Shown here: in pieces, positions 18,704 to 27,900 of the stretch
Position numbering within the stretch: position 1 is the first letter of the stretch
How the letters are laid out: each line of letters begins with the position of its first letter
Source of the DNA: Euryhalocaulis caribicus
GTDB taxonomy: Bacteria; Pseudomonadota; Alphaproteobacteria; Caulobacterales; Maricaulaceae
Assembly: GCF_000412185.1 (NCBI RefSeq)
Contig: NZ_ASJA01000010.1
Coordinates: 1 to 64,000, forward strand
Length of the DNA stretch: 64,000 nt
Direction: 5' to 3'
Notes under the pieces: model-generated
Databases searched by the model: none
Seen by the model: only the letters and a program-made list of their open reading frames with translations
Told to the model about the DNA's origin: nothing
Program-made: the position numbers and the translations under genes

Positions 18704-18973
18704 ATGACCAAGACCAACGCCGCCAAGACCAAACCGGCCAAAGTCGGGGCCGCCGCCACGAAACCGGCGCGCAAAACCAAGAAAAGCCAGCTCTTGGCTT
18801 TGCTAGAGGCGTCGAAGGGCCGCAGCGTCGCCGAGCTGAGCGAGGCGCTGGGATGGCAACGCCATACAACCCATGCCGCGCTGACGGGATTGCGGCTGTC
18901 CGGAAACACCATTGAAAAGCTCGATGTCGAGGGGGAGCGCGCAGCCCGCTACCGCCTGACAGGGGCGGACTGA
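18704..18973 (+). CDS. DUF3489 domain protein
   Basis: This 89-aa protein has a Lys/Ala-rich basic N-terminus and a winged-helix-like domain (LLALLEASKGRSVAELSEAL, GWQRHT, RGA-type turns) characteristic of DUF3489. The family is typically encoded just before DUF2924 and a serine recombinase, as here, and probably binds DNA as part of the recombination cassette. The ATG at 18704 was chosen because upstream in-frame sequence (from 18587) is Pro/Arg-rich and lacks family similarity. It overlaps the next gene by one base (TGATG). Confidence 0.85.
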   Translation: MTKTNAAKTKPAKVGAAATKPARKTKKSQLLALLEASKGRSVAELSEALGWQRHTTHAALTGLRLSGNTIEKLDVEGERAARYRLTGAD

Positions 18974-19389
18974 TGGCCGACGCCGAAAAGGTCGCCGTCC
19001 AGCTCGCCTCGCTGGAGACGATGGGGCTGTATGACCTCAAACAGGAGTGGGAGCGCCGGATCGGCGCTCCCCCGCCCGGGCGTACGAGCGAGACCTTCAT
19101 GCGCCGCGTCCTCGCCCAATGGATCCAGGAGCAAGCGTATGGCGGTCTGAGCCCCGCCGTGCGCCGCAAGCTCAAGGCGATCGCAGCCGGAGACGAAATG
19201 CCGGCGAGGCCTTCGCTGAAAAAAGGCGCGCGCCTGGTGCGTGAGTGGAACGGCGTCACGCACCAGGTGGAGGTCGCCGAGAGAGGCTTCTTCTGGCGCG
19301 AAAAACACTTCCGATCACTCTCAGCCGTGGCGCGCGAGATCACCGGCGCACGTTGGTCGGGCCCGCGCTTCTTCGGACTGGATCGATGA
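18973..19389 (+). CDS. DUF2924 domain protein
   Basis: The 138-aa protein has the DUF2924 features: an LKQEWERRIGAPPP segment, a helical middle with AYGGLSPAVRRKLKAI, and a C-terminal half LKKGARLVREWNG plus YRSLSAVA-like (FRSLSAVAREITGARWSGP). In many alphaproteobacterial islands it is encoded immediately upstream of a large serine recombinase. It may assist recombination or directionality; no experiment known to me settles this. It overlaps both neighbours by a few bases, making a tight three-gene operon. Confidence 0.88.
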   Translation: MADAEKVAVQLASLETMGLYDLKQEWERRIGAPPPGRTSETFMRRVLAQWIQEQAYGGLSPAVRRKLKAIAAGDEMPARPSLKKGARLVREWNGVTHQVEVAERGFFWREKHFRSLSAVAREITGARWSGPRFFGLDR

Positions 19390-21035
19390 CGAAGAAGGTC
19401 CGCTGCGCGATCTATACGCGCAAGTCGTCGCAGGACGGGCTCGAGCAGGATTATAATTCCCTGCAATCGCAGCGCGACGCCTGCGCCGCCTATATAGCCA
19501 GCCAGGCGAGCGAGGGCTGGACGCCGCATCCCGATCACTATGATGATGGCGGCGTCTCAGGTGGAACACTGGACCGTCCGGCCCTGCACCGCCTGCTGGA
19601 GGACGTGGAGCGTGAGCGCGTCGATCTGATCGTCGTTTACAAGGTCGACCGTCTAACGCGCTCGCTGTCTGACTTCGCCAAGCTTGTAGAACGGCTGGAT
19701 GCCGCCGGAGCGTCTTTTGTCTCGGTCACCCAGTCCTTTAACACCTCGACCAGTATGGGCCGGCTCACCCTGAACATGCTGCTCTCATTCGCGCAGTTCG
19801 AGCGGGAGGTGACCGGCGAGCGCATCCGCGACAAGCTTGCGGCGTCCAAGGCCAAAGGCATGTGGATGGGCGGCGCGACACCCTACGGCTACCGCCGCGA
19901 TGGCCGCAGCCTCGCGATCGATCCAGAGGAAGCCATAATCGTCCGCGCGCTCTACAGTCTCTATGATGAGCTTGGCAGCATCCGGCGGGTAAAAGAGGTA
20001 GCCGACGAGCGAGGCTATCGCACTCGATTGCGGATCTATGACAGCGGCCAAAACCGCGGCGGCGTACCCTTCACGCGTGGCGCGCTGCACCACCTGCTCA
20101 CGAACCCGGTCTATGCTGGCCGCATCAGGCACAAGGCCGCGGTCTATGGGGGCCTGCACGACGCGATCATCGCACCGCAGGAATGGGATCGATTCCAGGA
20201 CCGGATGGGCAAAGGCCAGCGCCAGCGCGGGTCCACAAACTCTGCTGGCGATGCGCTCTTCGCCGGGCGGGTTTTTGACGAGACCGGAGATCGCCTGACC
20301 CCGACCCATGCCAAGAAAGGCGACCGGAGATATCGCTACTATATCTCACGACGCCTGGTGAAGCAGTCGGGCGAGCGGGACGTGTCAGGCTGGCGCTTGC
20401 CGGCCGGAGTGCTGGAACGCGCGGTTATGGACGCGCTGGTTATCCATTTTAAGGATGCGCAAACGCTCAAGCACTTCGCAAAAGATCTGGACGCCAGCAT
20501 CGCAAAAGGCCTCGCGGCCGGGTTCACGGAGATAAGCGACACTCTGGGCCGCGATCAGCGCGCCGCGTCATCCCTTGTTGAACGGATCGATCTGCAGCCT
20601 GGCGCGCTGCGGATAACGCTCGACGCCGGCTCGGTCTCGAAGGCGGTCAGGCTGGATGCCGAATTGATCCCGGCCGAAGCGCTAAGTGTGGAGCAGGGTT
20701 TTACCCTGCGCCGCCGCGGCGTCGAAACGCGCTTCGTATTTGGCGACGCCGCTCGTGAAGCGGACCAGACTCTGATCCGGGCGATCGCCAAGAGCCTGGA
20801 CTGGCTGGACCAGGTCAAATCAGGCAGGTCCATCGCGTCCATCGCGCGACAGGAAGGCGTCGGCAGCCGCCATATCCGCATCCGGATCAAGCTCGCCTTC
20901 CTGTCTCCGGTCATCGTCAAGCGGATTCTCGCCGGGGAACAGCCGATCGAACTAACCACCGAGCAGCTGGCGCGCCATATCGAATTCTCCGATGACTGGC
21001 GTCAGCAGCCACGTGAACTGGGCTTCGTCTCCTGA
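19386..21035 (+). CDS. Large serine recombinase
   Basis: The 549-aa protein has an N-terminal resolvase domain (AIYTRKSSQD with the nucleophilic Ser, VDRLTRSLSDF, FAQFEREVTGERIRDK), a recombinase domain (~165-280, GYRRDGRSL, ALHHLLTNPVYAG) and a long C-terminal part. The usual zinc-ribbon cysteines are absent, as in the alphaproteobacterial DUF2924-linked subgroup. It would catalyse integration, excision or inversion through a serine-DNA link. ATG 19386 overlaps the DUF2924 stop; the upstream in-frame ATG at 19245 lies inside that gene and was rejected. The repeat cluster directly downstream is the likeliest substrate. Confidence 0.92.
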   Translation: MTKKVRCAIYTRKSSQDGLEQDYNSLQSQRDACAAYIASQASEGWTPHPDHYDDGGVSGGTLDRPALHRLLEDVERERVDLIVVYKVDRLTRSLSDFAKLVERLDAAGASFVSVTQSFNTSTSMGRLTLNMLLSFAQFEREVTGERIRDKLAASKAKGMWMGGATPYGYRRDGRSLAIDPEEAIIVRALYSLYDELGSIRRVKEVADERGYRTRLRIYDSGQNRGGVPFTRGALHHLLTNPVYAGRIRHKAAVYGGLHDAIIAPQEWDRFQDRMGKGQRQRGSTNSAGDALFAGRVFDETGDRLTPTHAKKGDRRYRYYISRRLVKQSGERDVSGWRLPAGVLERAVMDALVIHFKDAQTLKHFAKDLDASIAKGLAAGFTEISDTLGRDQRAASSLVERIDLQPGALRITLDAGSVSKAVRLDAELIPAEALSVEQGFTLRRRGVETRFVFGDAAREADQTLIRAIAKSLDWLDQVKSGRSIASIARQEGVGSRHIRIRIKLAFLSPVIVKRILAGEQPIELTTEQLARHIEFSDDWRQQPRELGFVS

Positions 21036-21048
21036 CTACGCCTGCATT

Positions 21049-21232
21049 AACAGGGAAGCTGTGTTCCCGGTTTTAGAACTAAAATTCCCTGTTATCACCG
21101 ACTAAATTCCCTGTTCCGTTGAGCAGGGAATTTTGGCGTAGGCAGCTGTTTTATCAGGCGAAAAAGACGTCTGAATCAGCGAGAACAGGTTGTAATTGAA
21201 CAATTTCCCTGTTCTTGGGCCAAAACAGGGAA
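21049..21232. repeat. AACAGGGAA / TTCCCTGTT repeat cluster
   Basis: Five exact copies of a 9-mer occur within 184 bp: AACAGGGAA at 21049 and 21224, and TTCCCTGTT at 21085, 21107 and 21205; a sixth copy with one mismatch (AGCAGGGAA) is at 21122. The copies at 21085 and 21107 are spaced 22 bp apart as direct repeats, and others form inverted pairs. They start just 14 bp after the recombinase stop. Likely recombinase subsites or an attachment region; no gene is seen here. Confidence 0.65.
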
Positions 21233-21335
21233 CGCGGACCGTCGAAAAAGCCAAACAGAGACGCTAGCCGAAAATGCCCCCGATATCGCCGATCCGGGGT
21301 CTCTCTGGCGCGGATACATAGGGCAAACGCTCTTT

Positions 21336-21359
21336 AACCCGCCGAAATGTCGGCGGGTT
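21336..21359 (+). terminator. Hairpin, likely intrinsic terminator
   Basis: A perfect 10-bp stem (AACCCGCCGA / TCGGCGGGTT) with an AATG loop ends in TTT. It lies after the recombinase operon and before the IS6 element. The T-run is short, so termination is likely but not certain. Confidence 0.6.
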
Positions 21360-21401
21360 TCGTCAGGTCTGCAATTCTGGGAAGTTTGGCGTGACTGGAT
21401 G

Positions 21402-22217
21402 GCGGTGCTGTCAGGCGAATGCGAACCGGTCTCCGTAGAGTCAGGATGCGTCAGCATTAGGCCGCGCCAAGCTGACGCCACTCGGCAAGAGCGGCGGCGC
21501 GATGATCCTTGAACGCTGAGCGGCGGTTGATATGGCGGTCGTGGTTGAAGTGGTTGAAGACGGAAGAATGGACGGCGGCGAATTTCTGCAGACTTCGCAT
21601 CCGCCGGAACCGCAACATCGCCCGCTCCCGTCTTCGTAATGGGAGGTGCGAGTTTTCAGCGCGATTGTTGAGCCAGCGGCCGGCCTCGTGGCGACCTTCC
21701 AGGCCCAGCTCCCGCAACGCAGCACCGTAAGACCGAAGCTTGTCGGTGACGATGGCGCGCGGTTCGCCGTAGTGCTTCATTGCCTTGCGAAGGAAGCGAA
21801 GCGCCGCCTTGCGATCCCGCGTCTTCGACACATAGGCTTCCAGCACCTCGCCCTCGTGATCGACCGCGCGCCAGAGATAATGCGTTTCGCCACGAATCTT
21901 CACGAACATTTCGTCCAGATGCCATTGCCACTGCGGAAACGAGCGCATCTGCTGCGCCCGCTTCTTCCTGATCTCGCCGGCGAACATCGGGCCGAACCGG
22001 TTCCACCAGCACCGCACCGTCTCATGGCTGATATCAATGCCGCGTTCGTGCAGGAGATCCTCTACGTTCCGCAGCGAGAGCGGAAACCGGACATAGAGCA
22101 TCACCGCAAGACGGATCACCTCCGGCGAGGTCTTGAAATATCGGAATAGGTTGGCCATGCGGAAACGCTATTGGCATGCAGTCAGTCGATCAACCTAGTT
22201 TCCTCTGACAATGCCCC
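21402..22217 (-). mobile_element. Intact IS6-family insertion sequence
   Basis: The element is about 816 bp with imperfect terminal repeats: left GCGGTGCTGTCAGGCGAA and right (reverse complement) GGGGCATTGTCAGAGGAA agree at 12 of 18 positions. It carries one transposase gene. The adjacent 8-bp flanks (ACTGGATG and TCTGACAC) do not match, so no target duplication is visible; this can follow recombination between copies. Four decayed relatives lie at 1171-1324, 4144-4782, 8841-8922 and 61104-61298. Confidence 0.85.
21457..22158 (-). CDS. tnp: IS6-family DDE transposase
   Basis: The 233-aa protein has an N-terminal helix-turn-helix (FPLSLRNVEDLLHERGIDIS) and a DDE catalytic core: the first Asp in WHLDEMF, the second in VTDKLRSYG and the Glu in NNRAENSH. 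Spacing and length fit the IS6/IS26 class, which moves by replicative cointegrate formation and often collects resistance genes. It belongs to a branch distinct from IS6100. It appears full-length and the only active copy here. Confidence 0.95.
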   Translation of the reverse strand: MANLFRYFKTSPEVIRLAVMLYVRFPLSLRNVEDLLHERGIDISHETVRCWWNRFGPMFAGEIRKKRAQQMRSFPQWQWHLDEMFVKIRGETHYLWRAVDHEGEVLEAYVSKTRDRKAALRFLRKAMKHYGEPRAIVTDKLRSYGAALRELGLEGRHEAGRWLNNRAENSHLPLRRRERAMLRFRRMRSLQKFAAVHSSVFNHFNHDRHINRRSAFKDHRAAALAEWRQLGAA

Positions 22218-22233
22218 TCTGACACTACCCGTG

Positions 22234-24768
22234 TCACACAATAAATCTGTCCCATCCTCCATAGTGTTCGTTGCTACGCGCACCCCGCGGCAGGCTCAGC
22301 GCGATCAGGGCTAGGCCAGAGACCACATCGTTTATTGAAACCGGAATTGCACCGCCCTCAAGCATCCAGGGCGCGGCGACGAGCCAGACGCCGAACACGA
22401 TGTTAAGGAAACGCACAGGCCGGGCGACTTCCGCCATGGCGATTATCGCCACGGTCATGACAAGCGCACCAACAAGATGGTCGCTGTCGGCCAAGGGGGA
22501 TTGAACATCGAAAACGAGACGGGAAATCATCACCCACCCACCGAGGAAGGCGCTGATAAGAAGCGGCCAAGACAGACTCACGCCCCGCAGCGCCGAAGCG
22601 AAAGATGAGCGAAAACCGGATTCAAAACCGGGCAGCCGGTCCTTGCCGCTGCCCGGCAGAGCGTCGCCGCGAAAGAAGACGCGCCAGAAGGGACGCCCGC
22701 GCTTGGTGTTCCAGACCAGGAACTGCCCCATCGCCACAAGTTCGTCGAGCGAATAGGGAATCATGATTAGCATCGCCAAAGCCGCCATCAGACAGACGGT
22801 GCAATACGTGCCGATCACGATGGGCTGAATAATAATGAAATAGATGCTGATGACGCCGAGAGGAACCACGACGATACCGAACAGCGTGACCATCCACGGC
22901 ATGGTGCGCCAACGGGCGCGTCCGCCCATCGCGCCCATGAGAATCTCGAACATATAGCTCATGGCCCCAATGCCGCCATCTGCGACCGGCCATGCCTTGG
23001 AAACTTCCGAAGTAATGATGTCCTCGCTGCCGTTAAGCGGTCCCGGCACATCAAAGAACGGCTCCCATACGGTCTCTACATGACCGAGTTGATAGGCTGT
23101 CAGAATGCGGGAGAGCGTAAAACCGACAGCGCCTAGTGCAATAATTGGCAAGCGCTGAAGATAGGTTGATGGCGAATACGACCAACCCGGCGGCACGTCG
23201 GTATCGTCCATCATCCCTTCCGGGGCCATTCCCGGCATCATCGGGATAAGGATAGTCAACGCGATGATCAGGGCGCCAACGAAAGTGTCGTTGGCGTAGA
23301 CCGCCGCGTGGGGAGTCCAGAAAAGCAGCGGCGCGCCTAGCAGCCATATTCCGATGCAGGTGTTGGCCCATTGGGCCCAGCCATTCCCCGGTTTCAGCGA
23401 CAGACCGGCAAAAAACATGATTAGCACGCCGGCAATTACGTTATTCCAGCCGGTCAATACGCTGCGTGTCGCCGGCTCCCATAGATCTCGCTCGGCGGTG
23501 ACCCGTAGAACGGCCGCTGAGAATTCGGTCTGGTTGAAAAGTCCGAAGACGAAGGGAACGGTCGCAAGCCACAGGCCAAGCCCCATCGTCAGCCAGTGAA
23601 CCCAGAGCATGTTGAAGTGCATGCGCCGCATGTCTTCGTTATGTTGTTTCATATCCGACGTCTTTGAGGCCGTCTCGGCCTGTTGGGTCGCTGTTTCGAC
23701 TTTGTCCTCGGCGACCCGCGAAGCGTTAAGTCCGTTCTCGCGATACCAAGCGAAAGGGTCGGATTTCAGATTGGCGATTATTTCCGGGAGTTTCTTTCTG
23801 AGGCTGCGCTTCGGCCGCCAGTCGAGGTTCTCCTGCGCTGCGGAGAGATCGAGTTCATAATGGTGATCCGAAATTTCCACCATCCAGGGTCGGATGAAGG
23901 CGTCCTCATCAAAGATTTCATGTTCTGCCCAAGCCCCGGCCTTGGCCGCCGCTTTAGGAAGCGTTTGCGTTTTCCAGTCCTCATCGTGGATCAACCGGCC
24001 CAGAGATTTCTGGACTTCGCCGTAGGTCATGACGTCATCTTCGCCCAGCAAAACAGGAAGTTCGGGAGGCAGCGACGCCCGACGCTGGATGACCGCCATA
24101 ATCGCATCCAGTAGATCGTCTATATGCAGGTAGGGCTGACCGGCGGATAAATCGCCAGGATAGACGCGTGAACTCGTACGCTTTTCGTAAATTCGAGCGA
24201 TTTGTTGGGCCAGAAAAGCCGAGTGTCCCTGCCCGTCATACAAGCCGGCGGGCCGGAGAAAGACCGCGGGAATGTCGCCCCGCTGTTCCCGTATCAATTT
24301 TTCGGTCTTGATTTTGGATTCCCGGTAAGGGAGCTCGTCGTCCATCGGCGCGCCCTCATTGATCGGACAACCCGGTCGCGTGGGCGCATGAACGAGCATC
24401 GTGCTGGCGAAAACGAATTGCTCGACCTGGAAGTCCTGAAGCGCGGCGAGAAGACTTTCCGTTCCCTTCACCGTCACGGCGTCATATTTCGGGTTAGGCT
24501 CGCCGGTCAGATCGAAATAAGAGGCGAGATGGATGACCGAAGCAATGCGATCGCCATAAGCGGTCCGCACCCGCTGGAACGCGGCCTCAATGCTGGTTTC
24601 ATCGGTAATGTCGAAACAGACGCATTCAGCCTCGGCTGGCGGGTGTGGCGGCGTGTCTCTGTCAAAACCTATAACCTGATAATCACCTGCTAACCGCTTT
24701 ACGACCTCCGAACCGATATATCCACTGGAGCCCGTTACAATCACTATGTCTTTTCGGTTCTCTTCCAA
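22234..24768 (-). CDS. SDR epimerase / SPW repeat / VKOR membrane fusion protein
   Basis: The 844-aa protein joins three parts. Residues ~1-330 are an extended NAD-binding SDR/epimerase domain (VTGSSGYIGSEVV; YRESK active-site-like motif). Residues ~385-510 and ~740-840 are paired transmembrane segments with SPW-repeat character (LWVHWLTMGLGLWLATVPF; WPLLISAFLGGWVM). Between them is a multi-helix region with IGTYCTVCL, a CxxC typical of vitamin K epoxide reductase-like disulfide-forming enzymes. It ends the Cus efflux operon. Possible role: periplasmic thiol oxidation or repair under copper stress, linked to an NAD-dependent cytosolic domain; the substrate is unknown. No ribosome site decides against ATG 24768. 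Confidence 0.8.
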   Translation of the reverse strand: MEENRKDIVIVTGSSGYIGSEVVKRLAGDYQVIGFDRDTPPHPPAEAECVCFDITDETSIEAAFQRVRTAYGDRIASVIHLASYFDLTGEPNPKYDAVTVKGTESLLAALQDFQVEQFVFASTMLVHAPTRPGCPINEGAPMDDELPYRESKIKTEKLIREQRGDIPAVFLRPAGLYDGQGHSAFLAQQIARIYEKRTSSRVYPGDLSAGQPYLHIDDLLDAIMAVIQRRASLPPELPVLLGEDDVMTYGEVQKSLGRLIHDEDWKTQTLPKAAAKAGAWAEHEIFDEDAFIRPWMVEISDHHYELDLSAAQENLDWRPKRSLRKKLPEIIANLKSDPFAWYRENGLNASRVAEDKVETATQQAETASKTSDMKQHNEDMRRMHFNMLWVHWLTMGLGLWLATVPFVFGLFNQTEFSAAVLRVTAERDLWEPATRSVLTGWNNVIAGVLIMFFAGLSLKPGNGWAQWANTCIGIWLLGAPLLFWTPHAAVYANDTFVGALIIALTILIPMMPGMAPEGMMDDTDVPPGWSYSPSTYLQRLPIIALGAVGFTLSRILTAYQLGHVETVWEPFFDVPGPLNGSEDIITSEVSKAWPVADGGIGAMSYMFEILMGAMGGRARWRTMPWMVTLFGIVVVPLGVISIYFIIIQPIVIGTYCTVCLMAALAMLIMIPYSLDELVAMGQFLVWNTKRGRPFWRVFFRGDALPGSGKDRLPGFESGFRSSFASALRGVSLSWPLLISAFLGGWVMISRLVFDVQSPLADSDHLVGALVMTVAIIAMAEVARPVRFLNIVFGVWLVAAPWMLEGGAIPVSINDVVSGLALIALSLPRGARSNEHYGGWDRFIV

Positions 24769-24806
24769 ATGATTTGCTCCCGGCTGAAGCCGTCCTGAAA
24801 TCCGGA

Positions 24807-24941
24807 TCAGCTTCTATCGGCGCGTCTGACCCGACTCGTTAAAAATCGTACAGTCGCAATTACGCCGATGACAGCGAACACAAACACCAGCGTGACAAAC
24901 AACATTCCCAAAGGCGCCATCATCATACAACTATTCATCAT
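24807..24941 (-). CDS. 44-aa Met-rich single-span membrane peptide
   Basis: A short gene starts at ATG 24941 after an AAAGGA ribosome site 9 bases upstream and ends at TGA 24807. The product begins MMNSCMMMAPLG, followed by one ~20-residue hydrophobic span (MLFVTLVFVFAVIGVIATV) and an Arg-rich tail, implying a membrane peptide with a Met/Cys-rich non-cytoplasmic end. It lies between cusA and the SDR/VKOR fusion in the same direction. By position and Met content a Cu(I)-related accessory of the efflux pump is likely; family not recognised. Confidence 0.7.
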   Translation of the reverse strand: MMNSCMMMAPLGMLFVTLVFVFAVIGVIATVRFLTSRVRRADRS

Positions 24942-24981
24942 TGGCTTGGTTCCTTTGACTAATTAAACTTGGTGGGATTGC

Positions 24982-27900
24982 TTACTGTTCCGGTCTCTCC
25001 ACCGGTCCCAATCCGACTGAAAGCGCCCGCCGCCGCCACAGCAGATAGACAGCCGGCACTACGACCAACGCCAATAACGTAGCGCTGACGATGCCGCCGA
25101 TCATGGGGGCAGCGATCCGGCGCATGATCTCCGAACCCGTCCCGTGGCCGTACATGATGGGCAGGAGACCGGCGACGATTACTGAGAAGGTCATCATGAT
25201 CGGACGCAGCCGGCGAAGGGCGCCCCGACGAATTGCCTCCACCAACTCCCCGGCTTCCAGTTTGCGGCCTTGGGTGGCGGCCCGCTTTTCCGCAGCCGTC
25301 AGCTCCTGACGCAGGTACATGATCATCAGGACGCCAATCTCGACGGCGACTCCCGCGAGAGCAATGAAACCGACCGCGACCGCGACGGAGAGATTAAAAC
25401 CGGCCAGGAACATCAGCCAGAGCCCGCCCACCAGCGCCAGCGGCAAGGTCCCCATGATGATCAGGACATCGGCGATGTTGCGGAAATTAAGGAAGAGCAA
25501 CAGCATGATGATCGCGACCATCACCGGCACGACCAGGGCGAAGCGCTGCTTGGCGCGCTGCATATATTCATACTGTCCCGACCAGACGATGGAGTAGCCG
25601 GCGGGAAGCTCGATGTCGCTGGCGACCGTTTCGCGAGCATCGGCCACGAAGGAACCGAGATCGCGGCCCGCGACATCGATATAGACCCAGCCGGTTTGAC
25701 GGGCGTTTTCGCTGCGGATCATGCCCGGCCCTTCCGTTACCTGGATCGCGGCGATGCGGCCGAGCGGAATCTCCGCTCCCATCGGGGTGACGATGGGAAG
25801 ACTTCGCAAGTCCTGCGGAGAATCACGCATCTCGCGCGGATAACGCAGATTGATCGGGAAACGCTGAAGACCTTCCACGCTCTGGCTTATGGTCATACCG
25901 CCAATAGCGGTGCGAACGACATCATGCGCATCGGACACATTCAACCCGAAGCGGGCCGCCGCTTCCCGGTCCACATCGATATCGATAAAACGCCCGCCCG
26001 TGACGCGTTCGGAATAGACCGAGGCGGTTCCGGGAACCTCGCCGACAACATCCTCGATGCGCCGGCCAATTTCACCGATCGTTTCCAGATCCGGACCGGC
26101 GATCTTGACTCCGACCGGAGTCTTGATGCCGGTCGCCAGCATATCGATGCGATTCTTGATCGGCATGGTCCAGACGTTGGTGAGGCTGGGCACCTGCACC
26201 AGTTCGTTCAGCTCCGCCTTCAGCGAGTCCAGCGTCACACCCTCGCGCCATTCTTCACGCGGTTTGAGCTGGATGGTCGTCTCGATCATGGTCAGAGGGG
26301 CCGGATCAGTCGCTGTCTCGGCGCGTCCTGCTTTGCCGTAAACCGTCTCGACCTCGGGGATTGTCGCGATCAACTTGTCCGTCTGTTGCAGGATCTGGGA
26401 CATTTTGCCCACGGATACCGCCGGATAGGCGCTGGGCATATAAAGAAGATCCCCTTCATTGAGGTCGGGCATGAACTCTGCGCCCAGCCGGCTCGCCGGA
26501 ATCAGGGCGGTGGCCATAACCAGCCCCGCCAGCCCCAACGTGATCCAGGGGCGCGCCGTGGTAAAACCGATCACGGGCCGGTAGGCCGCTGTTAAAACAC
26601 GATTGACTGGGTTTTTGTGCTCGGGCGCAATTTTTCCCCGAACCAGAAGACCAATCAGTACTGGAACCAGGGTTACTGACAGCGCGGTCGCCGCAGCCAT
26701 TGCATAGGTCTTGGTGAAGGCGAGCGGTTTGAACATCCGCCCTTCCTGCGCTTCCAGAGCGAAGATCGGCATGAAACTCAGCGTGATGATCAGCAGAGAG
26801 AAGAAGAGCGGCGGGCCGACCTCCACGCACGCTTCGCCGATGAGGCGCCAACGCTCGCGACCCGAAACCTCCTTGCCCTCCAGTCGAGCGTGAACATTCT
26901 CGATCATGACGATGGTGGCGTCGACCATGGCGCCGACAGCGATGGCGATGCCGCCCAGCGACATGATGTTGGCGTTGAGCCCTTGTGCGTTCATCACGAT
27001 GAAAGCGCCCAGGACGCCAAGCGGCAAGCTGATCGCCACCACCAGCGCCGAGCGCAGATGAAACAGGAACAGGGCGCAGACCAGCGCCACAATGATAAAT
27101 TCCTCGATCAGTTTCTCGCTGAGCGTATCGATGGCGCGCTCAATCAGACCGGATCGGTCATAGGTCGTGACGATCTCAACACCATCCGGGAGTCCGGTTT
27201 CGAGCTGTTCCAGCTTCTCCTTGACGCGGTCGATAGTCGCCAGCGCATTGCCACCCCATCGCATGATGACCACGCCGCCGGCCGCCTCTCCCTGGCCATT
27301 GAGTTCACCAACGCCGCGTCTCAGTTCCGGCCCCAGCCGGATGTTCGCGACATCTTTCAGAAGCACTGGCGCGCCGTCTGCGCTGACTTTCAGCGGTATC
27401 TGCTCCAGATCCTTGATGGAATTGATATAGCCGCTGGCGCGGACCATATATTCCGCCTCGGCCATTTCGATCACCCGTCCGCCAGTCTCCATATTGCCTT
27501 GCTGGATCGCTTCGCGGACCCGCGACAGCGGCAGGCCATAGGCGCGCAACTTGTTGGGGTCGGCGACAACCTGATACTGCTTCACCATGCCGCCGATGGC
27601 GGCAACCTCGGAGACACCCTCCACGGTCTGAAGCTCGTATTTCAGAAACCAGTCCTGAATGGCGCGCAGCTCGGCCAAATCGTGGTGTCCGGTCCGGTCG
27701 ACAAGAGCGTATTGAAAGATCCAGCCCACGCCGGTTGCGTCCGGACCAAGCGCCGGTTCGGTTTCGTCGGGAAGCTGTGGCGCGACCTGACTGAGATATT
27801 CCAGAACGCGTGAGCGCGCCCAATAGAGATCGGTCCCCTCCTCGAAGATCACATAGACATAAGAATCGTTGAAAAATGAATAGCCGCGCACGGTCTTCGC

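Noticed and set aside
25270-27813. Long plus-strand open frames (441 and 307 aa) opposite cusA
   Set aside because: They are antisense shadows of a clear CusA gene, have low-complexity Asp/His/Arg composition and no ribosome sites.
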